Shown: one piece after another, positions 8,962 to 18,314 of the stretch
Layout: every line of letters starts with the position of its first letter
How positions within the stretch are numbered: position 1 is the stretch's first letter
Assembly (NCBI GenBank): GCA_045595785.1
Contig: JAZOBE010000048.1
Location: 12,423 to 76,422 of the forward strand
Direction: 5' to 3'
Length of the DNA stretch: 64,000 nt
Source of the DNA: SFLA01 sp045595785
Lineage (GTDB): Bacteria > Bacillota > Clostridia > Oscillospirales > CAG-382
Notes under the pieces: generated by a model
Seen by the model: the letters and a program-made list of their open reading frames with translations, nothing else
The model's database searches: none
Told to the model about the DNA's origin: nothing
Program-made: the position numbers and the translations under genes

Positions 8962-10203
8962 ATGGATAATAAAAAAACAAACAGCGCAAAAAGGCTGATA
9001 ACCGCGCCGTTTTATCCAGTTCCTACCCTTGCTGCGGCAATATATTACGCCGTCTTTTTCGGGCTTTCCTGCGGTGCTATAATCAGGCGTAACACCCCTT
9101 TGGGCGTTGCCGCCACGTTTTTGCTTATAGTTCCCGTGGTATCCGTAATTTACACGCTGGTGTGCTTTTGCGGAATAAGCGCGGAATTGCATTTTGACAA
9201 AGCCTATATCCGCAAGGGCGAGAGTGCCCACGCGGTGCTTACCGTTACCGATTATTTTCCACTGCCCGTTTTCCGTCTGGGCGCAAGCCTTTATATGCCG
9301 AAAAGCGGAAAGGACGGATACGTTTTTGACCGCACCCCCGTTAAAAGCAAAACGGGTGTTACCATGGGCGGAATGAAGGTGGTTACCGCAGTAAAGCAGG
9401 CAAGCTTTGGCTTGGCAGGAAGCTGGAAGGCGTATTGCGAGGATATTTCGCTGTATGACCCTCTGGGTCTGTTCCGCATTGTAAGCAAGGTTAGACTTGA
9501 CGCAAGCATTGCGGTTGTGCCCGTTGCGGGAAGAACGGTTGAGGCGGTCAAGGTGAATACCGGTATGGGCGAAGGGGCTGACAGAACCAAGCGCGGCGAC
9601 GACCGTGACGAGGTGTTTGAAATAGCCGATTACGTTCCCGGTGACAGCCTTAAGGATATACATTGGAAAAAGAGTGCAAGAGAAGAGGAATTGCAGATAA
9701 TACGGTTTGCGTCCCCAAAGGAAAAATGCTATTGCGTGCTGTGTGATTGCGGCGACTATTATTTTTCCAAGGAGCAAAAGGGCAAAAACGCCCGTCTGCT
9801 TGATTCGGTGCTGGAAACGGCATACGGTCTGTGCTCAAGTCTTACCGCAGACGGAAGCGCAGTTACTCTTGCCTGGAGAAACGGAAAAGAGGATATCGGC
9901 ATTACCGCCAACACGGACCAAGCCTTTGTTTCTCTTTGCCAAAGCGGTTATATTACAAAAAGCGATACACGCCGTATCGATCCCGTTTTGCTTAACGGAT
10001 GTGACGGTGTAAACCTTGTTACCGGCGTAATGAATTCCGATACAGCCGCACAGATAATAGCCATACAGACAGAGGCGCCCGGCGTTAAGGGAATTGTTGT
10101 AACGGTGTGCGCCGACCCCGAGGAGTCCGACGGAAACGTGGTAAAGGGACTGGAAAGCTCGGGCGTGGTAGTAACATATACAGGAACGGGAGGCAAAAGA
10201 TGA
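8962..10203 (+). CDS. DUF58 domain-containing membrane protein
   Basis: 413 residues. Two hydrophobic segments in the first 65 residues anchor it, followed by a beta-rich region and the DUF58 core with the signature DEVFEIADYVPGD-S-LKDIHWK at about 214-235. DUF58 proteins are regular partners of MoxR ATPases and are thought to carry a vWA-like fold. Its TGA overlaps the ATG of the transglutaminase gene (ATGA), so the two are translationally coupled. Confidence 0.9.
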   Translation: MDNKKTNSAKRLITAPFYPVPTLAAAIYYAVFFGLSCGAIIRRNTPLGVAATFLLIVPVVSVIYTLVCFCGISAELHFDKAYIRKGESAHAVLTVTDYFPLPVFRLGASLYMPKSGKDGYVFDRTPVKSKTGVTMGGMKVVTAVKQASFGLAGSWKAYCEDISLYDPLGLFRIVSKVRLDASIAVVPVAGRTVEAVKVNTGMGEGADRTKRGDDRDEVFEIADYVPGDSLKDIHWKKSAREEELQIIRFASPKEKCYCVLCDCGDYYFSKEQKGKNARLLDSVLETAYGLCSSLTADGSAVTLAWRNGKEDIGITANTDQAFVSLCQSGYITKSDTRRIDPVLLNGCDGVNLVTGVMNSDTAAQIIAIQTEAPGVKGIVVTVCADPEESDGNVVKGLESSGVVVTYTGTGGKR

Positions 10204-12701
10204 AAATACTTCCCAATTCCAAAAGAAAAGATATTATATTCAACGGATTTTCATCCGCATCCGGCTTTGTTGCCGCCGCACTTCTGAGCGCGGTAACAAC
10301 GCTTACGCTGTCCGCTTATGCGGTGCAGATACTTTTCCCCGAGGTAAACTCAAAAACAGTCGGCTTTGCCGCGGTTATTACGGTGCTGTTTACCGCTGCG
10401 GTATATCTGTTCAACGCTGAATGGATATCCTACACGGCTTTAGGCGTGTTGGGTAGCGCAGGAACCCTGCTGTTCCTGCCTGCTATCGTAGAGTCCCTTG
10501 AGGTTAAAATAATACTGGTGTCAAACCAGATATACAAATACGAGCCGAATTATGATCTTGGATATATGTATATCGGCGACGTCGGTCTTACGGCAACGGT
10601 AATAGTGCTCACCGTTCTTTGCGGCGTGGTGCTTACCCACTTTTTGGTGCGCTGTAAGGTGATAGTTCCGGTTATACTCACCTCCGCGCTGACGGCAGGG
10701 CTGTTTATATGTCTGGAGCGCTCGGATACGGTGTATTTTTACATATGCATCCTTTGCGTTATCGCAATGCTGTGCGTATCCGCTCAGGCGAAGGCAGGAA
10801 AAAACATGGGGGCAGAGCTTCCCGTTACCAAGATAGGCACAAAGACCACGGCGTTCTTTTTGGCCACGCTTCTGGTGCTGATGCCCATTGCCGCAAACCA
10901 AAGCTTTTCAAAAAGCGTAATGGACCTTATCTCCCAGCTTACGGGAATTGCGCCTCCCGGCGTTTCCCCCGGCGGATACGGAGATGCCAGCGGCGAGGTG
11001 TCTATGGAAGGCTTTGAGAATATGCTTGCCGACCTCGAGGAAAGGCAGGCAAAGACCGACCTTGAGGACATTGAGTTTGAAAACATAATGCTGTACGTTA
11101 TTTCCGGCGCGGCAGGCAAGGACGATATCTTCTTCCGACGCCGTATTTACTCCACCTATAAGGACAGCACCTGGACGTTGTTTTCATCGGATTCAAAGGA
11201 TCTGATGGACGACGCCATAAAGAATCTGTATAATCTCCAGCGTAAAAGCCAGTTTGCGGTCCCCCACAGTCAGGACAGCATTGTTGCAGCGGCGCTGAGA
11301 CAGCCTCTTTATCCCCCCGTTCCCACGGGTACGGTAAGTATAATTTCCGATAATTCCGAGTATTATTATGATTTGGACAAGGACGGAACGCCTGAAAAAT
11401 ACCCTGCTTATACCCTGATGACCCATAGGCTTACGGGCGTTGAAAGCGATGCCGAGTGGTTTGACTACCTCAGTTATTTCACCGAGGACGACCCTTATCT
11501 TGAGCTGTTTGGAAAGCAGGATTTTGAAAGTGACGAGGTTTCCGTCTCCGGCGACCCTCTCCTTGACAAGGAGCTTAAGGCGCTGGCACTTAAGATACTT
11601 AAAAGGTATTACGGCTATGAGGATTATGACCGATGGATACAGTCTGAAGACTCGGTTATAGACGCAATTTGGGCAGTACAGAGATATCTTACCGATACGA
11701 AGTTTTATACCATGAACCCCCAGATGTCGGACAGATATCAAAACTATGACCACACCAAGGACAGTATTTACAACTTCCTTTTCAACACCGGTGAGGGATA
11801 CTGCGTACAGTTCTCCACTACGGCGGTGCTGCTGCTTCGCTCTCTGGGAATCAACGCCCGTTACGTTACGGGATACGTTTCCCGTACCAGCGATAACAAC
11901 GGAAACAGATATTTGTATGATTCCGATTCCCACGCATGGTGCGAGGTAGAGCTGTACGGTGTTGGCTGGGTCCCCTTCGAGATGACCTACGGCGCTATGC
12001 TGAATTCGGTAAGCTCTGACGGCCCTATTCTTGACCCGCCCAACTTCCCTGAGGACGTTTCCACGCCCGAGGAATCGATGCCCGAAACAAGTGAGGAAGT
12101 AAGCGAGGAATCCAGCGAGCCCGAAATAAGCGAGGAAACAAGCGAGGAATCCGGCGAGCCCGAAATAAGCACGGAGGAAAGCCAAATAGTTTCCGAAGGC
12201 AATGACGGCTCGATTGACGTGACAATAGTTTCGGGAATAAACAAAAAAGCGGTTATCTATTGTATTTTGGCGGCAGTTTGTGCTATAATCCTTGTATTGG
12301 TATGCGCTCTCATTTACAGACGCAACCAAAAACGGAGAAAGAACACGTACAACTTCCGTGTTAAGTGTGCAAATGGTGAGGGAAGCGCAGTTGACGGTCT
12401 GCTTGCTCTGCACACACAGCATATTGCCATTCTCAAGCTGTTGGGATATACTCCCATCAAGGCGGAAAGACACGGCGAATATGCAAAGCGCGTTCACCGC
12501 TCCGACCCCGATATGCCTAATCCCGTTAACGCTATGAAGTATTTTGAGAAAGCGGAGTTTGGCGGTAAGCCCACAACGGATGAGCTTAAAGCCGCAGGCG
12601 CCCATATGCTTGCACTTAACGACTACGCTTACCGAAAGAGCAAGGGATTAAAGAAAAAGCACGCATATTTCAAAGGTATTATTACAAAACCCCTTAAATA
12701 A
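10200..12701 (+). CDS. Transglutaminase-like membrane protein (TgpA type)
   Basis: 833 residues. Several membrane segments fill the first 230 residues, an extracellular transglutaminase-like domain carries the catalytic Cys535 (GEGYC), His578 (DSHAW) and an acidic residue Glu594 (WVPFE), then a Ser/Glu repeat tether (EISEETSEES type, about 620-665), another membrane helix near 680-700 and a cytoplasmic tail. This is the TgpA layout seen beside MoxR and DUF58 genes. The start at 10200 is chosen because it overlaps the DUF58 stop (ATGA); upstream in-frame codons have no such support. It probably acts on cell-surface proteins or peptides as a protease or crosslinker. Confidence 0.9.
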   Translation: MKILPNSKRKDIIFNGFSSASGFVAAALLSAVTTLTLSAYAVQILFPEVNSKTVGFAAVITVLFTAAVYLFNAEWISYTALGVLGSAGTLLFLPAIVESLEVKIILVSNQIYKYEPNYDLGYMYIGDVGLTATVIVLTVLCGVVLTHFLVRCKVIVPVILTSALTAGLFICLERSDTVYFYICILCVIAMLCVSAQAKAGKNMGAELPVTKIGTKTTAFFLATLLVLMPIAANQSFSKSVMDLISQLTGIAPPGVSPGGYGDASGEVSMEGFENMLADLEERQAKTDLEDIEFENIMLYVISGAAGKDDIFFRRRIYSTYKDSTWTLFSSDSKDLMDDAIKNLYNLQRKSQFAVPHSQDSIVAAALRQPLYPPVPTGTVSIISDNSEYYYDLDKDGTPEKYPAYTLMTHRLTGVESDAEWFDYLSYFTEDDPYLELFGKQDFESDEVSVSGDPLLDKELKALALKILKRYYGYEDYDRWIQSEDSVIDAIWAVQRYLTDTKFYTMNPQMSDRYQNYDHTKDSIYNFLFNTGEGYCVQFSTTAVLLLRSLGINARYVTGYVSRTSDNNGNRYLYDSDSHAWCEVELYGVGWVPFEMTYGAMLNSVSSDGPILDPPNFPEDVSTPEESMPETSEEVSEESSEPEISEETSEESGEPEISTEESQIVSEGNDGSIDVTIVSGINKKAVIYCILAAVCAIILVLVCALIYRRNQKRRKNTYNFRVKCANGEGSAVDGLLALHTQHIAILKLLGYTPIKAERHGEYAKRVHRSDPDMPNPVNAMKYFEKAEFGGKPTTDELKAAGAHMLALNDYAYRKSKGLKKKHAYFKGIITKPLK

Positions 12702-12719
12702 AAAGGAGGAAGCAGTTTT

Positions 12720-13262
12720 ATGACATATTGCCCACAGTGCGGATACGCCCTGCGTGAGGGAGTGCTGATATGCCCTTCCTGCGGTATTAAGACCGTTGAG
12801 AGCTTTGGAAAGAAGCAGGAGCAGACGGTTCAATCACCTGCACAGACAGCGGTTTACCCCAAGATAACCGCAGACGCACCTATTTCCGACATATTGAAGC
12901 AGGCAGAGGAGGAAAAGCTTGTTCCCGAAGAAGAGTTTCCCATTCCCGAGCCCTTGGCGGAAAGAGAGGTTGCTCCCGTAAAGACAAGCTATGGCGATAA
13001 CGTTCTGCCCACGGGGAAATATGCCCTGCTTTCCACTTGGGGATATCTTATAAACCAGATATTGTTCCTCGTTCCCGGTATCGGCTTTATTGCCGCCATA
13101 ATTATGGCGTGCGCCGCAAAGAAGGTGGCCCGCCGCAGACACGCGCTCAGCGTGGTTATACTGTATATTATCGGTATACTGCTTGCAGGCGCAGGAATCG
13201 GCGCGGTAATGCTTTTGGGAATAGAGAATATACCCTTTCTTTCGCGGATATTAATTAAATAG
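12720..13262 (+). CDS. Zinc-ribbon membrane protein
   Basis: 180 residues. An N-terminal zinc ribbon has Cys4-x2-Cys7 and Cys18-x2-Cys21, a long polar linker (about 25-100), then two hydrophobic segments (about 113-140 and 150-172) split by a basic turn (KKVARRRH). A good AAAGGAGG ribosome site precedes the ATG. Last gene of the operon, ended by the terminator at 13273-13306. It resembles many small zinc-ribbon membrane proteins without a known role; its place suggests a link with the MoxR module. Confidence 0.75.
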   Translation: MTYCPQCGYALREGVLICPSCGIKTVESFGKKQEQTVQSPAQTAVYPKITADAPISDILKQAEEEKLVPEEEFPIPEPLAEREVAPVKTSYGDNVLPTGKYALLSTWGYLINQILFLVPGIGFIAAIIMACAAKKVARRRHALSVVILYIIGILLAGAGIGAVMLLGIENIPFLSRILIK

Positions 13263-13272
13263 CCCCAATAAA

Positions 13273-13306
13273 AAAGAGAAGATCAACCGATCTTCTCTTT
13301 ATTTTT
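13273..13306. terminator. Bidirectional intrinsic terminator
   Basis: A 12-bp perfect stem (13273-13284 with 13289-13300), AAAGAGAAGATC and its complement, with A-rich and T-rich flanks on both sides. It can end both the plus-strand MoxR operon and the convergent YwaF-like operon. Confidence 0.88.
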
Positions 13307-13984
13307 TTGTTTTTTTATGATTTCTGTTACAAGCAATATAACAGCATACGCGGCGGCGTATATAGGTGCCATTACCCAGATGGTAAGAGGTGTGCCCGAA
13401 AGCAACGGCTCGGCAATATGGAAAGCATCGCTCAAATCAAAGGCTTGCATTAAGAACGCTCCCAACGCCACGTACGCAGTAAAGCCGAAAAAGGTGCAGT
13501 ACCACTTTTTATAGGTTATATCTATCTGTCCGAACATTAACAGCATTATTGCAAGAAGTGCGGAAAGGCTGTGGTGAAGCAAGCCCGAAATTGTGGGGAG
13601 ATAGAATATAGTCGGTCCCTGCCCCACGAAGGTGGCGTATATTACAGTTGATATTCCGCCGAAAATGGCAAGAAGCCAGGTTGCGTGATAAACGGCATTA
13701 TTCTTTTTGCCTGCCAGCGCAGACAAGGATAAAATAAAGCTGGTCATACCGCAAATACTGTCGGGAATAACGCAATACCATCTTACCGTATCAAATCTGA
13801 ACACCTGAGAAAGACGGTTTGCCATTATTGCCGCAAACAGCAAAAGCGCCATACATTTTATTACCGCCTGCTTTTGCTTTTCGGTTTTTGCGTATTTTTT
13901 TGAAAAAATAAGCGCCGCGCCGCCCAAAATGGCGGTAATAATAATATAGGTTATATGTTCAACGCCGAATAATTGCGGTTGCAT
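13283..13984 (-). CDS. YwaF/TMEM164-like integral membrane protein
   Basis: 233 residues with about six or seven hydrophobic segments and short loops. The order of motifs, including a conserved GLLHHSLS segment in the middle, resembles the YwaF family (TIGR02206) and the clearer member at 45683-46450, but similarity is weak. The start at 13984 follows the lipid-kinase stop by 13 bases; an upstream in-frame start would overlap that gene by about 40 bases. No biochemical role is known for the family in bacteria. Confidence 0.65.
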   Translation of the reverse strand: MQPQLFGVEHITYIIITAILGGAALIFSKKYAKTEKQKQAVIKCMALLLFAAIMANRLSQVFRFDTVRWYCVIPDSICGMTSFILSLSALAGKKNNAVYHATWLLAIFGGISTVIYATFVGQGPTIFYLPTISGLLHHSLSALLAIMLLMFGQIDITYKKWYCTFFGFTAYVALGAFLMQAFDLSDAFHIAEPLLSGTPLTIWVMAPIYAAAYAVILLVTEIIKKQKNKEKIG

Positions 13985-13997
13985 AATTATTTTCCTC

Positions 13998-14921
13998 TTA
14001 TTTTTCCGGAAGCACCAGTTCAACGGCTCCCTCAAGAATACGGAGCAGGGGGTCGTTCATTAAAATAATCTCTCCGTCCACGTTAAAGGGAATACGATTT
14101 GGGGAGATAAACTGAAGCTCCTTACATTTGCGGTATGTAACTACCTCTTTTACCTTTTCAAGATGCTCGCCCTTCTTATAAACACCTACCAGCTTAAGGA
14201 ACTGACCTCTGCTTACGCGGTCGATACAAATAAAATCCATGTACCCATCGTTAATTTTAGCATAGGGTGCGGCTTTGTATGCGCCGCCGTAATAGTTTCC
14301 GTTGGCGGCAAGAGCAAACATACAGGACTTTTCTCCGCCGAAAACGTCCTTCCCGTCACAAATAATGGTGTATTTATAGGTTTCGTATTTAAGGAAGCAT
14401 TCAACGAGAGACATATTGTATGAGCCTTTTCCACCTAAGGTGCGGCGGTATTTGCCCATTCCGTCTGCCACCGCAGAATCAAAGCCTGCGCTTGCCACGT
14501 TTACGCTTATATATTCGGTGCCGCTGTGAGTATCGGTAACCAGAATAACGTCAAGGGGAACAGTTTTTCCCTTTGACGCACGGCGCAGATCACGGAAATC
14601 AGAGGGAGCGAGTGAGGGAAACGCCTTTATAAAATCGTTTCCGCTTCCTGTGGGGACTACCGCGACCGAGCAGTTTTTGTTGCCGGAGCGGACAATTCCC
14701 GTAACCACCTCGTTAAAGGTGCCGTCACCTCCGCAGGCGTAAATACGCACGTGCTCATTGGCGTTTTCAAGCTGCTCCTGCACCTCACGGATAGCGTCCT
14801 TGGCGCAAACAGTAACGTAAACGGAGGCGTTTTCAAGACCTAATTTTTCAACCGCCTCGGTTATGACAGAGGAACGGTCCTTGCTTCCTGCCACCGGATT
14901 AAGAATAAAAAGATGCTTCAT
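13998..14921 (-). CDS. Diacylglycerol kinase / YegS-LCB5 family lipid kinase
   Basis: 307 residues, the normal length of DagK/YegS lipid kinases. Family motifs are GGDGT at 64-68 (ATP binding) and PTGSGNDF at about 90-97. It probably phosphorylates diacylglycerol or a related membrane lipid at the inner face of the membrane, recycling lipid released during polymer synthesis. Its ATG directly abuts the TAA of tmcAL upstream with no gap, and the YwaF-like gene follows after 13 bases, so the three form one operon. Confidence 0.9.
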   Translation of the reverse strand: MKHLFILNPVAGSKDRSSVITEAVEKLGLENASVYVTVCAKDAIREVQEQLENANEHVRIYACGGDGTFNEVVTGIVRSGNKNCSVAVVPTGSGNDFIKAFPSLAPSDFRDLRRASKGKTVPLDVILVTDTHSGTEYISVNVASAGFDSAVADGMGKYRRTLGGKGSYNMSLVECFLKYETYKYTIICDGKDVFGGEKSCMFALAANGNYYGGAYKAAPYAKINDGYMDFICIDRVSRGQFLKLVGVYKKGEHLEKVKEVVTYRKCKELQFISPNRIPFNVDGEIILMNDPLLRILEGAVELVLPEK

Positions 14922-16034
14922 TTAATTGGTCTCTCCTTGGATATAGGGTGTGCGGAGCAAAGGGTCGCCGCTGCCGTACAGCACACGCAGGACTCGCTCT
15001 GCACGAATGGCTTGCTCAAACTGACTGTTTCCGGAAAGGGAGGCAGGCTTTATTCCTATGGAAAAGCCGCTTTCCTTTGTCATTTGCTTTACGGCTTTTC
15101 TGCCCCTTTTACCTGCGGCAAGCAACAGAGTATATGACGGCATCTCTGCCGCCTTGTATTTGGTTATTCCGAAAAGTATGCTTATAAGAGCGCGGCGGAC
15201 ACGCGCATCGGTATCGTTGGCGCTTCTGCAAAGGGAAACTATATCCTGCCCGTCAGCACCCACACGGCACGCCTTTGTGATACGGCCCGCAAGAGATTCG
15301 TCTATACCGTAAAGCATAGCCTTGTCCCCCGTGTACAGCTTTGCCGCCACGGCGCAGTAATCCAGTATGGCGCCGTCAGGCACGGTTTTTTCAAAAAAAG
15401 GTGCGGCAGGCACAGGCAAACCATCTGCCGGCACGCCCTTGCTTCTTAACGACCCTGCGGACGAAAAAGCATCGTTTCTGTCAAAAACACGGTATTTTAG
15501 TATATTTCTTACGGAAATTGCCTTTATATACTCCAGCGCAAGTATGTTGTTGGGACGGCAGACGGCATTCGCCCCCTCGTGCCCTATATCCTGCGCCAAG
15601 ACAGACTCAAAGGCTTTTGGGTATGAAAGGTTTTTGTTTTCCTTTATAAGTGCGGTTACACGCTGCTCAAAATCCGCTTCAAGCACACAGGCAGCCGCCT
15701 TTTCCACGTAATCTTTGTTTTCTGCACCGAAGAAAAGGGTTTCTATTCCCGTTTCCTCTGCAATATGAACTCCCCCGCGGGCGAAATCTCTTGCGGAAAG
15801 AGAGGAGAAGGGGAAAGGAAGCTCCAGCACCCCGTCAAATCCGCATTCTACGGCGGCGGCGGCACGGAGATATTTATCTGCGCAGGCGTTCCCCCCACGC
15901 TGGACAAGGTTACCGCTCATTATACCGAAAACAGTATGGTGCTCCGCCTTAGCGGAATCGAGCAAAAACTTGTGCCCGAAGTGAAAAGGGTTAAATTCAC
16001 ATATAACAGCGGCTGTTCCTTTTAATCTTTCCAT
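14922..16034 (-). CDS. tmcAL: tRNA(Met) cytidine acetate ligase
   Basis: 370 residues. N-terminal nucleotidyltransferase motif with CEFNPFHFGH (HxGH as His18-Phe-Gly-His21), followed by MSGN-VQRG, characteristic of TmcAL (formerly YlbM). The enzyme uses ATP and acetate to form N4-acetylcytidine at the wobble position of elongator tRNA-Met. Somewhat shorter than the Bacillus protein (about 415). It is divergent from acetate kinase, and the two promoters overlap, a suggestive pairing because both enzymes activate acetate. Confidence 0.92.
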   Translation of the reverse strand: MERLKGTAAVICEFNPFHFGHKFLLDSAKAEHHTVFGIMSGNLVQRGGNACADKYLRAAAAVECGFDGVLELPFPFSSLSARDFARGGVHIAEETGIETLFFGAENKDYVEKAAACVLEADFEQRVTALIKENKNLSYPKAFESVLAQDIGHEGANAVCRPNNILALEYIKAISVRNILKYRVFDRNDAFSSAGSLRSKGVPADGLPVPAAPFFEKTVPDGAILDYCAVAAKLYTGDKAMLYGIDESLAGRITKACRVGADGQDIVSLCRSANDTDARVRRALISILFGITKYKAAEMPSYTLLLAAGKRGRKAVKQMTKESGFSIGIKPASLSGNSQFEQAIRAERVLRVLYGSGDPLLRTPYIQGETN

Positions 16035-16043
16035 AAAAATCCC

Positions 16044-16093
16044 TTGCTTTTATTTTCTAACGGTAGTATAATTAAAATAATGAAAAAAGTCAA
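16044..16093. promoter_or_regulatory. Overlapping divergent promoters of tmcAL and ackA
   Basis: Plus strand: TTGCTT (16044-16049), 17-base spacer, TATAAT (16067-16072) for ackA. Minus strand: TTGACT (16093-16088), 17-base spacer, TATACT (16070-16065) for tmcAL. The two -10 boxes share four bases, so the promoters should compete for polymerase. Confidence 0.78.
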
Positions 16094-16112
16094 GCAAGGA
16101 GATATTAATAAT

Positions 16113-17318
16113 ATGTATATTTTGGTTGTTAACGCAGGAAGCTCTTCTCTTAAGTATCAGCTTTTTGATATGGAGGGTGAGAAGCTGCTGGCAAAGGGTA
16201 ATGCAGACCGTATCGGTATTGACGGCGTGCTGGAGCATCAGGTTATCGGCAAGGAAAAAACCGCTACTCCCACTCCCTTCCCCACCCATGCAGACGCTAT
16301 AAAGAAGGTTCTGGAGGCTATCGTTGATAAGGATACCGGCTGTATTGAGAGTATTGATATGATCGGTGCTGTAGGTCACCGCGTAGTCCACGGTGGTCCT
16401 TGGCTCACCAAGCCCACTCTGGTTACCGAGCAGTCAAAGGCTGACCTGCGCAAGTGTCTTTCCATAGCTCCTCTCCACACCAAGGGTCACCTTGAGGGTA
16501 TTCAGGGCTGTGAAGAGGTTATGCCCAATGTACCTCAGGTTCTGGTTATAGATACCGCGTTCCATTCCACCATGCCCGCAAAGGCATATACTTATCCTAT
16601 TGCATACGAGGTTGCTGAGAAGCACAATATCCGCCGTTACGGATTCCACGGCACCTCTCACAGATACGTTTCTGCTATTGCCAACGAATATCTCGGCAAA
16701 GAGGACAGCAAGATTGTTACCTGCCATATCGGTAACGGCTCCTCTATTTCCGCTGTAAGAAACGGCAAGTGCGTTGATACCAGTATGGGCTTTACCCCTC
16801 TTGACGGTATTATTATGGGCTCCCGTTGCGGCGCTATCGACCCTGCTATCGTTCCCTATATTATGGAAGCAGAGGACATTCCCGCTTCCGAAATGGGCAA
16901 CTGGATGAACAAAAAGTGCGGTCTGCTGGGCGTTTCCGGCGTATCCTCCGATATGCGTAACCTCCGCAAGGCGCAGGCTGAGGGTAATGAGAGAGCAAAC
17001 CTTGCTTCCGATATTCTCACTTACGAAATTAAGAAATTCATCGGCTCTTATGCGGCTGCTATGAACGGTCTGGACTGTCTGGTATTCACCGCAGGTATCG
17101 GTGAGAACGACGCAAGAGTAAGAAGCGAGGTTTGCGCTGATATGGAATTCCTCGGCATTAAGATAGACGAGGAAAAGAACCTTAACTACCGTGACCTGCC
17201 TCTCCCCGGCGATATTTCCGCACCGGACAGCAAGGTTAAGGTTTGCGTTATCGCTACCAACGAAGAATTGGTTATTGCAAGAGACACCGCAAATATAGTT
17301 GAAGGTCTTAACAAATAA
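16113..17318 (+). CDS. ackA: Acetate kinase
   Basis: 401 residues, full length. Starts with VVNAGSSSLKY and carries the family blocks GHRVVHGG, HLGNGSS-type (here CHIGNGSS), MGFTPLDG and FTAGIGEN. It interconverts acetate and acetyl phosphate with ADP/ATP and is the substrate-level phosphorylation step of acetogenic fermentation. The ATG at 16113 has an AAGGAGAT ribosome site; the frame is open further 5' but that would run through the promoter. No phosphotransacetylase gene is beside it. Its TAA overlaps the ATG of the next gene by one base. Confidence 0.96.
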   Translation: MYILVVNAGSSSLKYQLFDMEGEKLLAKGNADRIGIDGVLEHQVIGKEKTATPTPFPTHADAIKKVLEAIVDKDTGCIESIDMIGAVGHRVVHGGPWLTKPTLVTEQSKADLRKCLSIAPLHTKGHLEGIQGCEEVMPNVPQVLVIDTAFHSTMPAKAYTYPIAYEVAEKHNIRRYGFHGTSHRYVSAIANEYLGKEDSKIVTCHIGNGSSISAVRNGKCVDTSMGFTPLDGIIMGSRCGAIDPAIVPYIMEAEDIPASEMGNWMNKKCGLLGVSGVSSDMRNLRKAQAEGNERANLASDILTYEIKKFIGSYAAAMNGLDCLVFTAGIGENDARVRSEVCADMEFLGIKIDEEKNLNYRDLPLPGDISAPDSKVKVCVIATNEELVIARDTANIVEGLNK

Positions 17319-17947
17319 TGCTTGCAACGCTGGTATTTGTTTTTGAGATAATCGGTACCGTGGCATTTGCCATTTCCGGTGCCATTACCGGTCTTAAAAA
17401 GAAAATGGATGTTTTTGGCGTGGTCATTCTTGCACTGGTAACCGCAGTTGGCGGCGGTGCAATACGAGATATAGTGCTTGGCAACACACCGCCCATGACC
17501 TTCCGCAGCCCCGTTTACGCGCTGGTTGCTATTGCAACGGGTATACTTGTGTTTATCCCCGCAATACGCAGGCTGCCCGGCAAAAACCCAAAGCTGTTTG
17601 ATATATTTTTGCTTGTTACGGACTCTGTGGGTCTGGGCATATTCACGGTAATGGGTATACGCACCGCCATTAACGCAGGACAAAAGGAAAACCTGTTTTT
17701 GCTTGTGTTCGTGGGAGTGGTTACAGGTGTAGGCGGCGGCTTGCTTCGTGATATGATGGCAGGCAACACGCCTTACATATTCGTTAAGCATATTTACGCT
17801 TCCGCTTCACTTGTGGGCGCGGTCATTTGTGTGGGAATGTGGAATTTGACGGGAGAAACCGCGGCAATGGTAGTTTCCGCCGCAGTTATAATAACCATCC
17901 GCTTCCTGGCGGCACATTTTAAGTGGAGTCTGCCAAAAGCAGAATAA
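17318..17947 (+). CDS. TRIC-like / UPF0126 (YicG family) membrane protein
   Basis: 209 residues, six to seven membrane helices arranged as two repeats. Each repeat carries the glycine-rich GGG-x-RD motif (VGGGAIRDI at about residue 47 and VGGGLLRDM at about 137), the mark of UPF0126 proteins related to prokaryotic TRIC cation channels. Translationally coupled to ackA (TAATG overlap). Some relatives have been proposed to move small substrates; the transported species here is unknown. Confidence 0.88.
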   Translation: MLATLVFVFEIIGTVAFAISGAITGLKKKMDVFGVVILALVTAVGGGAIRDIVLGNTPPMTFRSPVYALVAIATGILVFIPAIRRLPGKNPKLFDIFLLVTDSVGLGIFTVMGIRTAINAGQKENLFLLVFVGVVTGVGGGLLRDMMAGNTPYIFVKHIYASASLVGAVICVGMWNLTGETAAMVVSAAVIITIRFLAAHFKWSLPKAE

Positions 17948-17952
17948 GATAA

Positions 17953-18243
17953 TACCCCAAGAAACCTGCGGTTTCTCGGGGACCCCGAAACTAAATACCC
18001 CACAAAAGGTTTTCAGATAAGTAGGGGCGATTCACGAATCGCCCGTTACAGACAATATATTTCAATTGAAAACGCTTTCGCGGGGACCCCGAAAAAAACA
18101 CACCCCTAAAATCCTTGCGGATTTTTGGGGACCCCGAAACAAAAAATACCCCCTAAAATGCTAACGCATTTTTGGGGGCCCCGAAACAAAAAACACCCCA
18201 CAAATCTTCGATTTGCGGGGACCCCAAAGCAAAACACCCCCAG
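17953..18243 (+). repeat. Array of GGGGACCCCG palindromic repeats (family A, cluster 1)
   Basis: Covers the gene-free stretch 17948-18314 together with a terminator. At least four units follow the plan CCCC, A/T-rich arm, 3-4 base loop, complementary arm, GGGGACCCCGAAA. Arms differ but stay complementary: AGAAACC/GGTTTCT, AAAATCC/GGATTTT, AAAATGC/GCATTTT and AAATC/GATTT. A different palindrome, GGGCGATTC-ACGAATCGCCC, sits inside at about 18027-18046. The array lies in sense orientation after the UPF0126 gene and before the terminator at 18262. Confidence 0.85.
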
Positions 18244-18261
18244 AAATAATAACATCAAAGC

Positions 18262-18292
18262 AAAAAGCACGGAATTATCCGTGCTTTTTTTG
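18262..18292. terminator. Bidirectional intrinsic terminator
   Basis: Stem AAAAAGCACGG (18262-18272) with CCGTGCTTTTT around a 6-base loop, followed by T7 on the plus strand and a T-rich tract on the minus strand. Ends both the ackA transcript and the convergent thiT transcript. Confidence 0.88.
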
Positions 18293-18314
18293 TGTCCTGC
18301 TTGAAATAAAAATC

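Noticed and set aside
17953..18243. Regular repeat-spacer appearance suggesting a CRISPR array
   Set aside because: The constant part is a palindromic frame of about 9 bases and the variable parts are self-complementary arms of a few bases; unit lengths vary, and no cas gene is in the window.
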